64,000 nucleotides of DNA from Novosphingobium sp. RL4 (GTDB lineage: Bacteria > Pseudomonadota > Alphaproteobacteria > Sphingomonadales > Sphingomonadaceae): contig NZ_CP141945.1 in NCBI RefSeq assembly GCF_035658495.1, positions 372,001 through 436,000 of the forward strand. The letters are read 5' to 3'. The notes under the pieces were generated by a model that saw only the letters and a list, made by a program, of their open reading frames with translations, searched no databases and was not told the DNA's origin. A program made the translations under genes and the position numbers. Within the stretch, counting starts at the first letter, position 1. Every line of letters starts with the position of its first letter. Below, one piece after another: positions 1 to 8,721 of the stretch.

Positions 1-1
1 G

Positions 2-907
2 CCCGCGACCCGCGAGGCCTGCCTCGATGACGGCGGTTCCGCCGCGACGGCCGCTTCGCAGCGACTGACATGGACTTTCGCCCTGACCCGCAAGCTCGGC
101 GATCACAGTTTCTATCTCACCAGCAGACGGGCGTTCCGGTCCGGTGGATACAATACACCGCGCCTTGCCGGCACGCTGGCCCCCTACCAGACCTTCAAGC
201 CGGAAACCCTGACCGATCTTGAAATTGGCGCCAAGGGGCGCTGGTCGGCCGGAAATCTTGGAGGATATTATTCGGCGGCGGCCTATGCCGGGCTTTACAC
301 CAATGTCCAGCGCGCGCTTTTCCCCGATCTCGACTTTGACGGCGATGGCGACATCACGACGGACCCGATCACACTTTACATCAACAGCGCAAAAGCCCGC
401 GTTGCCGGTTTCGATGGCGAATTTTCGGCCAACCTGGACACGCGCACCCATGTGACGCTCAGCGCCTCCTGGATCCACGCACGCTATACGGAAGTGGTCG
501 CTCCGGCAGCCCTGATCTCGCTGCTGGGAACAGACCCGCTCAACAACCGCTTCACTTATACGCCCAGCTTCAGCGGAACCGTTTCGCTCTCCCGCGAGGT
601 GCCCCTGCCTCATCGGCTGGGCGAATTGAGCCTCGCTGCGGATTACAGCTACGTCAGCGCCGTCCGCTTCACCGAGCGGCCGAGCGAGACTTTCGGAACC
701 CAGCCGGCTTACGGCCTGCTTGGCGCATCGATCACATGGCAGCGGATCGGCGGGATGCCGTTGGACCTGGAGATATGGGGCCGCAATCTGACCGACCGTT
801 TCTACGCCAGCGGCGGCGGCACGCTCAATCCAGCCTATGCCGCCGCGACCATCATTCCCGGTCCGCCCAGGACCATGGGCCTGCGGCTGCGCTACACTTT
901 CGAATAG
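2..907 (+). CDS. TonB-dependent receptor, C-terminal part (cut by window edge)
   Basis: An open frame runs from the left edge to a stop at 905-907, leaving about 301 residues of an outer-membrane TonB-dependent receptor barrel. It reads like its paralogue at 2653-4986: FRSGGYN, TFKPETLTDLEIGAKG, LFPDLDFDGDGD, PLNNRFTYTP and the terminal LRLRYTF all have counterparts there in the same order. The protein ends on an aromatic residue plus Glu (TFE), roughly as expected for a barrel-sorting signal. It converges on the fecR-like gene, with only about 20 nt between the stops and a weak 5-bp hairpin there. The plug and signal peptide lie outside the window, so substrate cannot be judged. Confidence 0.9.
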   Translation, partial: PATREACLDDGGSAATAASQRLTWTFALTRKLGDHSFYLTSRRAFRSGGYNTPRLAGTLAPYQTFKPETLTDLEIGAKGRWSAGNLGGYYSAAAYAGLYTNVQRALFPDLDFDGDGDITTDPITLYINSAKARVAGFDGEFSANLDTRTHVTLSASWIHARYTEVVAPAALISLLGTDPLNNRFTYTPSFSGTVSLSREVPLPHRLGELSLAADYSYVSAVRFTERPSETFGTQPAYGLLGASITWQRIGGMPLDLEIWGRNLTDRFYASGGGTLNPAYAAATIIPGPPRTMGLRLRYTFE

Positions 908-927
908 CGCCGCCCAAGGCGCGCCGC

Positions 928-1971
928 TCAGGGCTGGACGAGTTCGGCCCGGGTCGCGCTTTCATTCTCGACGCGGGCAATGCCGGCCAGTTCCAGGCTC
1001 TGGAGGAAACCGCGCGTCACCCCGATGCGGAACGTGCCGCTGATCGGATGACGGGCCAGTGCCGGGCTGGCGACGATGATTTCCTGCGGACTGTAGCGGT
1101 TGATCTCCGCCACGGCATCCTTCAGGGGAACCTGGTCGAAACTGACAACACCCTTGCGCCAGGCAAGCTGCCGGTCGACATCGATGCTGCCGGTGCGGAA
1201 CCTGCCGGAACTCCAGACAAGCTCCTGCCCGGGGGCAAGGATCGCCGATTGCGCAGGCTGTCCAGCGCTCGCGGGCATATCGACACGGACCTTTCCGTGC
1301 GCAAGCGTAACGCCGATGGTACCGCCGAAGTCCCGAACCGCAAAAGCGGTGCCCAGCGCAGTGACCTTCACCCCGCCCGCCTCGACCACGAACGGCTTGC
1401 GCGGGTTCTTCGCCACCTCGAAGAAGGCTTCGCCATTCCTGATGGAGGTGCTGCGCCGCGTATCGGTTTCGTTGACCGCAAGGGTGGAAGAGGTATTCGC
1501 CGTGATCGTCGAACCGTCCGTCATGCGGAAGGTCAACTGCTGGCCGATGCCGGTTGAAATGATCCGGCTGTCCGCCCCCGCAATCGCCGTGGCCGTCGCC
1601 GCAACTTCGGCGCTTTGTTGCCGCTGGTAGACGACACCGGCGGTCAGCACCGCAACAGCTGCAACCGCGGCCGCCAGCGGACGCTGCCACCGGCCACGTG
1701 AGCGGCGGTTGGCCAGCGCCCGTTCGCGGATCGCCAGGATGCGTGCATCCGTTCGCATCGCGGCGGTCTCTTCCCATGCGCGCTCGACGCGCGCCCAGGC
1801 CACGCGATTGCCCTCGTCACGGGCGTGCCAGCGCTCGAAATCATCGTAATCCTGCGCGGTCGCCCGAGGCGAACGGAACAGGCTGAAATAGGCGGCCGCC
1901 GTCGCTTCGGGGGAATCGATCTGTTCCAGAGCGCGGGCATCGAAGGGCCGGGGATCGATGGACTTGCTCAT
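928..1971 (-). CDS. FecR-family anti-sigma/sigma-regulator
   Basis: A 347-residue inner-membrane protein with FecR layout: a cytoplasmic N-terminal DUF4880-like region (YFSLFRSPRATAQDYDDFERWHA, then NRVAWARVERAWE), one transmembrane helix near residues 97-115, and a periplasmic FecR domain (ISTGIGQQLTFRMTDGS, NGEAFFEVAKNPRKPFVVEA, VTALGTAFAVR). A C-terminal STN/DUF4974-like part follows. In this family the protein relays receptor occupancy from the outer membrane to its ECF sigma factor. Its ATG overlaps the stop of the upstream sigma gene (ATGA, 1968-1971), so the two are translationally coupled. A TonB receptor lies on each side; the divergent one at 2653 is the likelier partner. Confidence 0.93.
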   Translation of the reverse strand: MSKSIDPRPFDARALEQIDSPEATAAAYFSLFRSPRATAQDYDDFERWHARDEGNRVAWARVERAWEETAAMRTDARILAIRERALANRRSRGRWQRPLAAAVAAVAVLTAGVVYQRQQSAEVAATATAIAGADSRIISTGIGQQLTFRMTDGSTITANTSSTLAVNETDTRRSTSIRNGEAFFEVAKNPRKPFVVEAGGVKVTALGTAFAVRDFGGTIGVTLAHGKVRVDMPASAGQPAQSAILAPGQELVWSSGRFRTGSIDVDRQLAWRKGVVSFDQVPLKDAVAEINRYSPQEIIVASPALARHPISGTFRIGVTRGFLQSLELAGIARVENESATRAELVQP

Positions 1972-2450
1972 GGCAGATCCCTCGCAGCCAGGAAGCGCAC
2001 GGCCTTCATCAGGTGCCGCCCGACTGCACTGTTAGAAAGGCCGAGATGCTCTCCGATCGCATCGTAGGACATCTCCTCGAAGCGGTGGAGGACGAAGGCG
2101 TCGCGCGTAAGTTCGGGCATTTCCTCAAGCGCATTGACCAGCCGGTCCACGTCCTCGCGCCCACGCAAGACACGCTCAGGCGTCAGTTCCTCTACCGGGT
2201 GGAACGTCTCGGTCAGTTCGAAATGCGCGCTACGGTGGCGGACCTGATCGCGGCGCGCGCGGTCGGTCAGCACACTGGCCGCGACCTGGAACAGGTAACC
2301 CTCGACATTGGCGATCGGATCGGTCTGCCCGCGCACGTGCATGCGCACCAGCACGTCCTGCACGAGATCGTCCACATCACCGGGCACCGCCCGCTTGGCG
2401 ATGTACCGCCGCAAGGCCGGGACGTGCGCCGAGAGATCCGGCGCCTCCAC
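1968..2450 (-). CDS. FecI-type ECF RNA polymerase sigma factor
   Basis: A 160-residue sigma-70 family protein. Region 2 is visible as DVDDLVQDVLVRM and NVEGYLFQVAASVLTDRARRD; region 4 as MPELTRDAFVLHRFEEMSY followed by the helix-turn-helix AIGEHLGLSNSAVGRHLMKA. This is the FecI subgroup that drives TonB-receptor genes. The start chosen is a GTG at 2450. An upstream AGGA is rather distant (about 13 nt), so the start is less certain than the gene. It is divergent from the receptor at 2653, its probable target, and coupled to the fecR-like gene by a 4-nt overlap. Confidence 0.93.
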   Translation of the reverse strand: MEAPDLSAHVPALRRYIAKRAVPGDVDDLVQDVLVRMHVRGQTDPIANVEGYLFQVAASVLTDRARRDQVRHRSAHFELTETFHPVEELTPERVLRGREDVDRLVNALEEMPELTRDAFVLHRFEEMSYDAIGEHLGLSNSAVGRHLMKAVRFLAARDLP

Positions 2451-2652
2451 GCGTTCGTTCGGCGATGTCCTGCGCAGCGAGAAAATGACGTCGATCCTTC
2501 GATCCGGAAACCGCCTCTCCTTAGCCGCGCAGCCGGCGAAACGTCACCCGGAATATTTTTTCATCGAAAGCGAATGATCCGCGCCGGACTGCGTCTTGCG
2601 ACTATCGGCCTGCGATCAGGGACAGGCCGGATAGATAAGGAAATAGAATAAT

Positions 2653-4986
2653 ATGTCCTGTCGTAGCCTTTCCGCATTGCTGCTTGCCTCTTCGTTCCTG
2701 GCCATTTCGGCCCCGGTCGCCCAGGCCCAGGAAACCGCCTCGCGCGTATCCGACGAGCCCGGCGGCGAAATCTTCGTCACCGCCCGCCGCCGCGAGGAAA
2801 GCGCCCAGACCGTTCCCGTCTCGGTGACCGCCTTCAACGAGGAAATGCTGCGCGAAAAGGCGATCGTCAGCACGCAGGACCTCACTTACACGACGCCGGG
2901 CCTCAACGTCGCCCCGCAGACCTCGCGCGATACGCCCAGCATCGTCATTCGCGGCCAGCGCCGCGCGACGGCAGGCGCGGCCGCGCCTTCGGTTGTCACC
3001 TACTTCGCCGATGTGCCGCTGCCCAATGAAGGCTCCATCGTGCCGACGTTCGACGTCGGTTCGATCCAGGTCCTCAAGGGCCCGCAGGGCACGCTGTTCG
3101 GCCGCAACACCACCGGCGGCGCGCTGCTGCTTTATCCTACCGCGCCGGATTACGACTTCGGCGGCTACGGGCAGGTCACGCTCGGCTCCTACAACGAGCG
3201 GACCTTCGAAGGCGCCGTCAATGTGCCGATCATGGACGAACACGTCGCCCTGCGTCTGGCCGGACAGGTTGCGCGCCGCGACGGCTACACCAAGAACCAC
3301 GGCATCGGCGGCAACCTTGACGACCGCAACAACAACGCCTTCCGTGCCTCGCTGCTGGTGGAACCTGTCGAGGGCCTCAAGAACGTGACGGTGTTCGACT
3401 GGTACCGCGCGCGGGAGAACGGCACCGGCCTCGTGCTCAACGGCGTCTACCCGAACCCCGCCGTCTCCGGTGGCGGCACCGCGCGCACGGCGGCCAACGC
3501 GCCTTACTTCGACTGCGGCGTTGCCGGCTGCGACATCGACATCGCCCTGTCCGAGCAGCAGGCCGCCGGCGTGCGCGACGTGTCGACCAGCATCGATCCT
3601 TATTCGAACCGCACGTTCTGGGGCCTTGCCAATACCACCACGCTCGATGTCGGCACGGTCACCTTCAAGAACATCTTCGGCTACCGCAGCAGCAAGGTAG
3701 ACGGTGCTCGCGACATGGACGGCACTTACCTTGCCCTCTACGACGGCGTGTCCAACACCAATGTCCAGCAGTACTCGAACGAGTTCCAGGCCATGGGCAA
3801 GCTGTTCGGAGACAAGCTCGACTGGATCGTCGGCGCATTCTACCTGAAGAGCGACCCTAACGGTGTGAACGGCAGCGTCACGTACTCCGCCGTGATCCCG
3901 GGCAAGACCTTCACCTATAACGAGAACTACAACACCTCGACCAGCAAGGCGCTGTTCGGCCAGATCGGCTATGCCTTCGGCGGATTTGCGGAAGGCCTGC
4001 GCTTCAACGGCGGGTTCCGCTACACCTGGGACAAGTCCTCGGGCTGCTCGGTGGCGGCGCTGGATACGGCGGCACGTATCGGGCCGGACGCCTGCGAGGA
4101 TCGCGGCGGCAAGACCGGCTCGGAAAGCTCCAAGGCGCCGACCTGGACACTGGGCTTCGACTACAAGGTCAACGACGACCTGTTCCTCTACGTCACCAAC
4201 CGCCGGGGCTACCGTTCGGCCGGTTACAACCAGAGCGGGCTGTCCTCCTACTTCGACGGTTTCGAGACCTTCAAGCCCGAGAAGGTCACCGACTATGAAG
4301 CCGGCATCAAGTCGAGCTGGCAGCTCGGCGACGTGAAGGGCCGCTTCAACATCGCCGCCTACACCAGCAAGTACAACAACATCCAGCGCTCGATCTTCCC
4401 CGGCGCGGATTTCGACGGCGACGGCAACTCCGCCAACGACCCCAGCAGCCTGATCATCAACGCCGCCAAGGCGACGATCCAGGGCACCGAGTTCGACTTC
4501 TCGGTCACGCCGGTTCACGGCTTCACCCTCTCGGGCTTCGGCGCCTATACCGACGCCAAGTACGACGAGTACGATGCCCCGGCCGCCTTCATCCCGCTGC
4601 TGGGCAACAATCCGGTCAACAACAAGTTCTCCTACACCCCCAAGTGGACCGTGGGCGGCGGCGCGCGTTACGCGCATGACCTGGGCGAGTTCGCGGAACT
4701 GGTGTTCAACGCCAACTGGTTCCACAGCACCAAGGTCTGGTACGTCGAGCGCCCGCTGGATACCAACGGCATCCAGAAGGCCTACGACACCGTCAACCTG
4801 AAGCTTGACCTCAACGACATCGAGGGCCGGGGCATCGATATCGGCTTCTTCATCCGCAACCTGTTCGACGTGACTTACGCGGCGGCCGGCGGCGTGGTGA
4901 CCCCCTCGATCACTTCGACCACGCTGGTCTACAACGAACCGCGCGTGTTCGGCGCCCAGCTTCGCGTCTCGTTCGGGAAGCGCTGA
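2653..4986 (+). CDS. TonB-dependent outer-membrane receptor
   Basis: A 777-residue receptor. The signal peptide ends near residue 26 (SAPVAQAQ), a TonB-box-like stretch EIFVTARRREESAQ follows, then a plug domain (GSIQVLKGPQGTLFGRNTTG near residues 137-157) and a 22-strand-type barrel ending RVSF. There is no N-terminal STN extension of the kind seen in classical FecA transducers, so whether it signals to the neighbouring FecR is uncertain. The ATG has AAGGA about 12 nt upstream. Downstream come an 11-bp hairpin and an exported M20 amidohydrolase, suggesting uptake of an amide or peptide-like compound. The substrate is unknown. Confidence 0.95.
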   Translation: MSCRSLSALLLASSFLAISAPVAQAQETASRVSDEPGGEIFVTARRREESAQTVPVSVTAFNEEMLREKAIVSTQDLTYTTPGLNVAPQTSRDTPSIVIRGQRRATAGAAAPSVVTYFADVPLPNEGSIVPTFDVGSIQVLKGPQGTLFGRNTTGGALLLYPTAPDYDFGGYGQVTLGSYNERTFEGAVNVPIMDEHVALRLAGQVARRDGYTKNHGIGGNLDDRNNNAFRASLLVEPVEGLKNVTVFDWYRARENGTGLVLNGVYPNPAVSGGGTARTAANAPYFDCGVAGCDIDIALSEQQAAGVRDVSTSIDPYSNRTFWGLANTTTLDVGTVTFKNIFGYRSSKVDGARDMDGTYLALYDGVSNTNVQQYSNEFQAMGKLFGDKLDWIVGAFYLKSDPNGVNGSVTYSAVIPGKTFTYNENYNTSTSKALFGQIGYAFGGFAEGLRFNGGFRYTWDKSSGCSVAALDTAARIGPDACEDRGGKTGSESSKAPTWTLGFDYKVNDDLFLYVTNRRGYRSAGYNQSGLSSYFDGFETFKPEKVTDYEAGIKSSWQLGDVKGRFNIAAYTSKYNNIQRSIFPGADFDGDGNSANDPSSLIINAAKATIQGTEFDFSVTPVHGFTLSGFGAYTDAKYDEYDAPAAFIPLLGNNPVNNKFSYTPKWTVGGGARYAHDLGEFAELVFNANWFHSTKVWYVERPLDTNGIQKAYDTVNLKLDLNDIEGRGIDIGFFIRNLFDVTYAAAGGVVTPSITSTTLVYNEPRVFGAQLRVSFGKR

Positions 4987-4996
4987 TTTACTGCCT

Positions 4997-5027
4997 GTCC
5001 CGCGCGGTTCGCCGATCCGCGCGGGAC
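4997..5027 (+). terminator. Strong intercistronic hairpin after the TonB receptor
   Basis: Perfect 11-bp inverted repeat GTCCCGCGCGG (4997-5007) and CCGCGCGGGAC (5017-5027) with a 9-nt loop, followed by AATTTCG. The U-tract is poor, so it may be a partial terminator or an mRNA-stabilising element between the receptor and the amidohydrolase 34 nt further on. Confidence 0.6.
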
Positions 5028-5060
5028 AATTTCGATACGACCTTCAATGAGGATGTGCTC

Positions 5061-6521
5061 ATGAAATCCCTCGTTCGTACCGTCCTGTTCCTGCTCGCCG
5101 CCAGCGCCAGCGTTCCCGCTCTGGCCGGGCCGCTTGCCGATGCCGACCGCACCGCGATCCTGGCCGACGTCGATCGCGGCTCTGCCGCCATGTCACGCAA
5201 TGCGCTTCAGATCTGGTCCTGGGCCGAAGTCGGCTTTGAGGAAACCAAAAGTTCCGGGCTGCTTCAGAAGGAGCTGAAGACCGCCGGCTTCCAGGTCACG
5301 CCCGGCGCCGCCGGAATGCCCACCGCCTTCGTCGCCAGCTTCAGGACCGGCGACGGCCCCGTCATCGGCATCCTTGCCGAATTCGATGCCCTGCCCGGCC
5401 TCGCCCAGGCCGCCGAGCCGGAGCGCCATGCGCTTGACGGCATTGCCGGCCATGCCTGCGGCCACAACCTGTTCGGCGCCGCCTCCATCGCCGCTGCCAT
5501 CGCCACCAAGAATTGGATGGTCGCTCACGGCATCAAGGGCGAACTGCGTGTCTATGGCGCGCCTGCCGAAGAGGGTGGTTCGGGCAAGGTCTTCCTCGTC
5601 CGCTCGGGCCTGACCAAGGACGTCTCCGCCATGCTGCACTGGCATGCGGGTGACGGCTACAGCGCCATGCAGGGCCATGCCCTTGCCAATGTCAGCGCCA
5701 AATTCCGCTTCCACGGGATCGCCTCGCACGCGGCCGCCGCGCCCGAACGCGGCCGCTCCGCGCTGGATGCGGTCGAGGCGATGGACAACATGGTCAACAT
5801 GATGCGCGAGCACGTCCCGCAGGAAACACGCATTCATTACGTCATCACCGATGGCGGCAAGGCACCCAACGTCGTGCCCGACACGGCCGAAGTCTACTAC
5901 TACGTCCGCCACCCCGACCAGCAGCAGGTGGCCGAGATCATGGAGCGCGTGAAGAAGGCCGCAGAAGGCGCCGCGCTCGGCACCGGCACAACGGTGGAGT
6001 ACAACCAGATCGGCGGCACTTTCGACCTGCTGCCGAACGACACGCTCGGCCATGTCATGTACGAGAACCTCAAGCAGGTGCCGCTGCCCGCCTACACGGC
6101 GCAGGAACAGGCCTTCATCGACAAGATCAGCGCCACCCTGCCCAAGGGCGGCCGCAAAAGCACACCGGGCGTCGCCCCCTATAGCAGCGGCGAGATCATG
6201 TCGGCCTCCACCGACGTCGGCGACGTCAGCTACACGACCCCCACCGCCGGGCTGTCCGCCGGCACCTGGGCGCCGGGCACCCCGCCGCACAGCTGGCAGG
6301 CGGTTGCGGCCAGCGGCAACAGCGTCGGCACCAAGGGCGCCGAAGTCGCCGCCAAGGCGCTTGCCCTCACCGCCGCGCAACTGTTCCAGAGCCCCGATAC
6401 GCTGGCCGCCGCCAAGGCCGAACTCGACGAGCGCCGCGGTCCGAACTTCGTCTATCGCTCGCTGCTCGGCGACAAGGCCCCTTCGCTGGATTACCGCAAG
6501 GGGTCTGCCACCAAGGATTGA
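5061..6521 (+). CDS. Exported M20-family amidohydrolase (AbgB-like)
   Basis: A 486-residue metallopeptidase-fold amidohydrolase. The start is ATG 5061, with AGGA 7 nt upstream; a GTG at 5055 in the same frame has no suitably spaced site. A signal peptide (MKSLVRTVLFLLAASASVPALAG) places it in the periplasm. Metal-site motifs are HACGHN, then PAEEGGSGK with the catalytic Glu, then a His-rich stretch (LHWHAGDG); the PPHSW near the end supplies a final His. The family includes p-aminobenzoyl-glutamate and N-acyl-amino-acid hydrolases. Flanked by a TonB receptor and a dicarboxylate/amino-acid symporter, it probably cleaves an imported conjugate in the periplasm. The substrate is inferred only at class level. 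Confidence 0.9.
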   Translation: MKSLVRTVLFLLAASASVPALAGPLADADRTAILADVDRGSAAMSRNALQIWSWAEVGFEETKSSGLLQKELKTAGFQVTPGAAGMPTAFVASFRTGDGPVIGILAEFDALPGLAQAAEPERHALDGIAGHACGHNLFGAASIAAAIATKNWMVAHGIKGELRVYGAPAEEGGSGKVFLVRSGLTKDVSAMLHWHAGDGYSAMQGHALANVSAKFRFHGIASHAAAAPERGRSALDAVEAMDNMVNMMREHVPQETRIHYVITDGGKAPNVVPDTAEVYYYVRHPDQQQVAEIMERVKKAAEGAALGTGTTVEYNQIGGTFDLLPNDTLGHVMYENLKQVPLPAYTAQEQAFIDKISATLPKGGRKSTPGVAPYSSGEIMSASTDVGDVSYTTPTAGLSAGTWAPGTPPHSWQAVAASGNSVGTKGAEVAAKALALTAAQLFQSPDTLAAAKAELDERRGPNFVYRSLLGDKAPSLDYRKGSATKD

Positions 6522-6537
6522 CCGGACCCATCCTGAC

Positions 6538-6576
6538 CCCGGTTCCGCCCATCCCGGCGGAACCGGGTCCTTTTTT
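6538..6576 (+). terminator. Rho-independent terminator
   Basis: Perfect 12-bp stem CCCGGTTCCGCC (6538-6549) with GGCGGAACCGGG (6556-6567), a 6-nt loop, then TCC and six T residues (6571-6576). This is a textbook terminator 17 nt after the amidohydrolase stop, so the symporter downstream probably has its own promoter or depends on read-through. Confidence 0.9.
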
Positions 6577-6608
6577 GGGCCCCGCCCCTCTTCCAAAGAG
6601 TACTGCCT

Positions 6609-7904
6609 ATGTCACGTCGCCTGACGACCCTGATCGTCGCCGGGATGGTATCCGGCGTCTGCGCCGGATTTGCCGCCAACCAGATCGTCGGCGGATCGGC
6701 CGAAACCGCCGGGCAAGTGGCGGGCTACTTCCACCTCCTTGCCGACATTTTCCTGCACCTCATAAAGATGATCATCGCGCCGCTGGTGTTTTCCACGCTG
6801 GTCGCGGGGGTTGCGCATATGGGAGACAGCGGCGCATTGGGCCGGATCGGCGGGCGGGCCATGGCCTGGTTCGTGATCGCCAGCCTGATCTCGCTGACGC
6901 TGGGCCTGGTATTCGTGAACCTCTTCGCCCCCGGCGAGGGGCTGGACCTCGTGCGCTCTGCCACGAACGTCGACGCGCCCGTCAATGGCAGTGCCCTGAA
7001 TTTGCGTGACTTCGTGCTGCACGTGTTCCCGACATCGATGGTCGGCGCGATGGCAGACAATTCGGTGCTCCAGATCGTGGTCTTCTCGCTCTTCATCGGC
7101 GTGGGCCTCACGGCGCTGGGCGATGCCGGCAAGCCGGTGGTGCTGCTGATAGAGACCATGGCCCAACTCATGCTGAAAGTGACCGGCTACGTCATGCGGG
7201 TCGCGCCGCTGGCCGTGTTCGGCGCGCTGGCGGCGGCCGTGACGACCGAGGGCCTCGGCGTGCTCAGGACCTTCGGCACGCTGGTGGGCGAATTCTACCT
7301 TGCGCTCATGGCGCTCTGGGTTCTCCTGCTGGCCGCGGGCGCGCTATTCCTCGGCAAGCGCATCTTCTCGCTGATCCGCCATGTGCGCGAACCGGTGCTG
7401 CTCGCCTTTTCGACCGCCTCTTCCGAGGCGGCCTATCCCAAGATGCTGGAACAACTGGACCGCTTCGGCGTGCCCCGGCGCATCTACAGCTTCATCCTGC
7501 CACTGGGCTACAGCTTCAACCTCGACGGCTCGATGATGTACGCCACTTTCGCGACGATGTTCATCGCGCAAGCTTACGGCATAGACCTGCCGCTCATGAC
7601 GCAGATCACGATCCTGCTGGTGCTGATGGTGACGAGCAAGGGCATCGCGGCGGTCCCCCGCGCCTCGCTGGTGGTGGTCGCCGCCACGCTGGCGCAGTTC
7701 GACCTGCCGGTCGAAGGCGTGGCCTTCATCCTTGCTGTCGATCACTTCATGGACATGGGCCGCACCGCCACCAACGTCCTGGGCAACGCCATCGCCACCT
7801 CGGTCATCACCCAATGGGAAGGTCTGCTGGCGCCCGAGAGCGAGGGCGAGCGTCCTGTTCCCGCCGTGGCCGAAGCGGACATTGCGAAGATCGCCCTGCC
7901 GTAA
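6609..7904 (+). CDS. Dicarboxylate/amino-acid:cation symporter (DAACS family)
   Basis: A 431-residue polytopic inner-membrane carrier of the GltP/DctA family. Family motifs are visible: the serine-rich re-entrant loop FSTASSEAAYPKM, the SFNLDGSMMYATFATMFIAQ helix, and VDHFMDMGRTATNVLGN, which carries substrate- and cation-contact residues. The family imports glutamate, aspartate or C4-dicarboxylates with protons or sodium. Downstream of an exported amidohydrolase it would fit uptake of the released acidic amino acid or dicarboxylate. It is followed 72 nt later by a GntR-type regulator on the same strand. Confidence 0.95.
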   Translation: MSRRLTTLIVAGMVSGVCAGFAANQIVGGSAETAGQVAGYFHLLADIFLHLIKMIIAPLVFSTLVAGVAHMGDSGALGRIGGRAMAWFVIASLISLTLGLVFVNLFAPGEGLDLVRSATNVDAPVNGSALNLRDFVLHVFPTSMVGAMADNSVLQIVVFSLFIGVGLTALGDAGKPVVLLIETMAQLMLKVTGYVMRVAPLAVFGALAAAVTTEGLGVLRTFGTLVGEFYLALMALWVLLLAAGALFLGKRIFSLIRHVREPVLLAFSTASSEAAYPKMLEQLDRFGVPRRIYSFILPLGYSFNLDGSMMYATFATMFIAQAYGIDLPLMTQITILLVLMVTSKGIAAVPRASLVVVAATLAQFDLPVEGVAFILAVDHFMDMGRTATNVLGNAIATSVITQWEGLLAPESEGERPVPAVAEADIAKIALP

Positions 7905-7976
7905 CCTGCCTCGCAAACCGCCGGAGCCGCGTTCACACCTCGACCCACGGGCAGAATCGCCTATCAGGGGAACATC

Positions 7977-8663
7977 ATGAGTTCCCAACCATCCTCCGTT
8001 GCCAGCCAGCGCATCGCCGATATCCTCGCAGAGCGTATCCTCTCGGGGGATCTGCGGCCGGGAACCCGGATCAAGCAGGACGAACTGGCGGCGGAGCTGG
8101 AAACCAGCCGCATCCCGGTGCGCGATGCCCTGCGGATGCTGGAAGCACGCGGCCTCGTCACCATGCGCCCCAACACCGGGGCCCGGGTGACGAGCCTGAC
8201 GATGCGCGATCTCGAAGTCTCGTTCGAGATACGCGCCAGGGTGGAGCCGCTGCTGCTGGCGGAAAGCGTGCCGAACCTGACAGAACAAGACCTGGCCGAC
8301 CTCAAGGAGGTGATGGAGCGGATCGAGCAGGTTTCCGACCTTGACGAGACGATCGCGCTGGGCCGCGAGTTTCACTGGATCACCTATCGCCGCCACGATA
8401 CGCCGCTGCTCGCGCAGATCGTCGAGCGCGTCTGGGATACAACGCAGAGCTATCGCCGGGCCTACATGAAGCTCTCGCTCGGCAGCGGCAATCGCACGCA
8501 CGACGTGGAACACCGGCTGCTCTATGACGCGATAAGCCGCCGCGAAGTGGAAACCGCACAGGCCGTCCTCGTCATGCATATCGGCCGCACGCGGATCGGG
8601 CTGGAGCGCTACGCCCACCTGTTGAGCCAGTCCGACGCAAAGACCAAGCCCCCCCGCGCCTGA
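7977..8663 (+). CDS. GntR-family regulator, FadR/FCD subfamily
   Basis: A 228-residue repressor-type protein. The N-terminal winged helix-turn-helix covers residues about 8-75 (AERILSGDLRPGTRIKQDEL, ETSRIPVRDALRMLEARGLV). The C-terminal all-helical FCD ligand domain has the expected metal-site pattern (EFHWITYRRHDTPLL, DVEHRLLYDAI, LVMHIGRTR). The ATG has GGGG 6 nt upstream. FCD regulators typically sense organic acids or sugar acids and act on adjacent genes, here the symporter upstream or the catabolic genes from 8.7 kb. GTATAC-type palindromes recurring in this window are possible operators, but that link is inferred. Confidence 0.93.
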   Translation: MSSQPSSVASQRIADILAERILSGDLRPGTRIKQDELAAELETSRIPVRDALRMLEARGLVTMRPNTGARVTSLTMRDLEVSFEIRARVEPLLLAESVPNLTEQDLADLKEVMERIEQVSDLDETIALGREFHWITYRRHDTPLLAQIVERVWDTTQSYRRAYMKLSLGSGNRTHDVEHRLLYDAISRREVETAQAVLVMHIGRTRIGLERYAHLLSQSDAKTKPPRA

Positions 8664-8694
8664 CGCCAATCGGATTGGCGCGGGACGCATTTTT
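8664..8694 (+). terminator. Probable terminator after the GntR gene
   Basis: Inverted repeat CGCCAATC (8664-8671) and GATTGGCG (8673-8680), folding as a 6-bp stem with a TCGGA loop, immediately after the stop codon. Five T residues follow at about 8690-8694, rather far from the stem. It lies between tail-to-tail genes. Confidence 0.5.
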
Positions 8695-8721
8695 CGCGCG
8701 CGCGAAGGGGATAAAAACTCC

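Noticed and set aside
907..922. Small hairpin GCGCC/GGCGC between the partial TonB receptor and fecR
   Set aside because: Only five base pairs and no T-tract; too weak to call a terminator.
2602..4725. Long minus-strand open frame (707 codons) opposite the TonB receptor
   Set aside because: Its translation is Val/Gly/Ala/Arg-rich with no family features, and it is the antisense of a clear receptor gene. High GC at third positions leaves such frames open.
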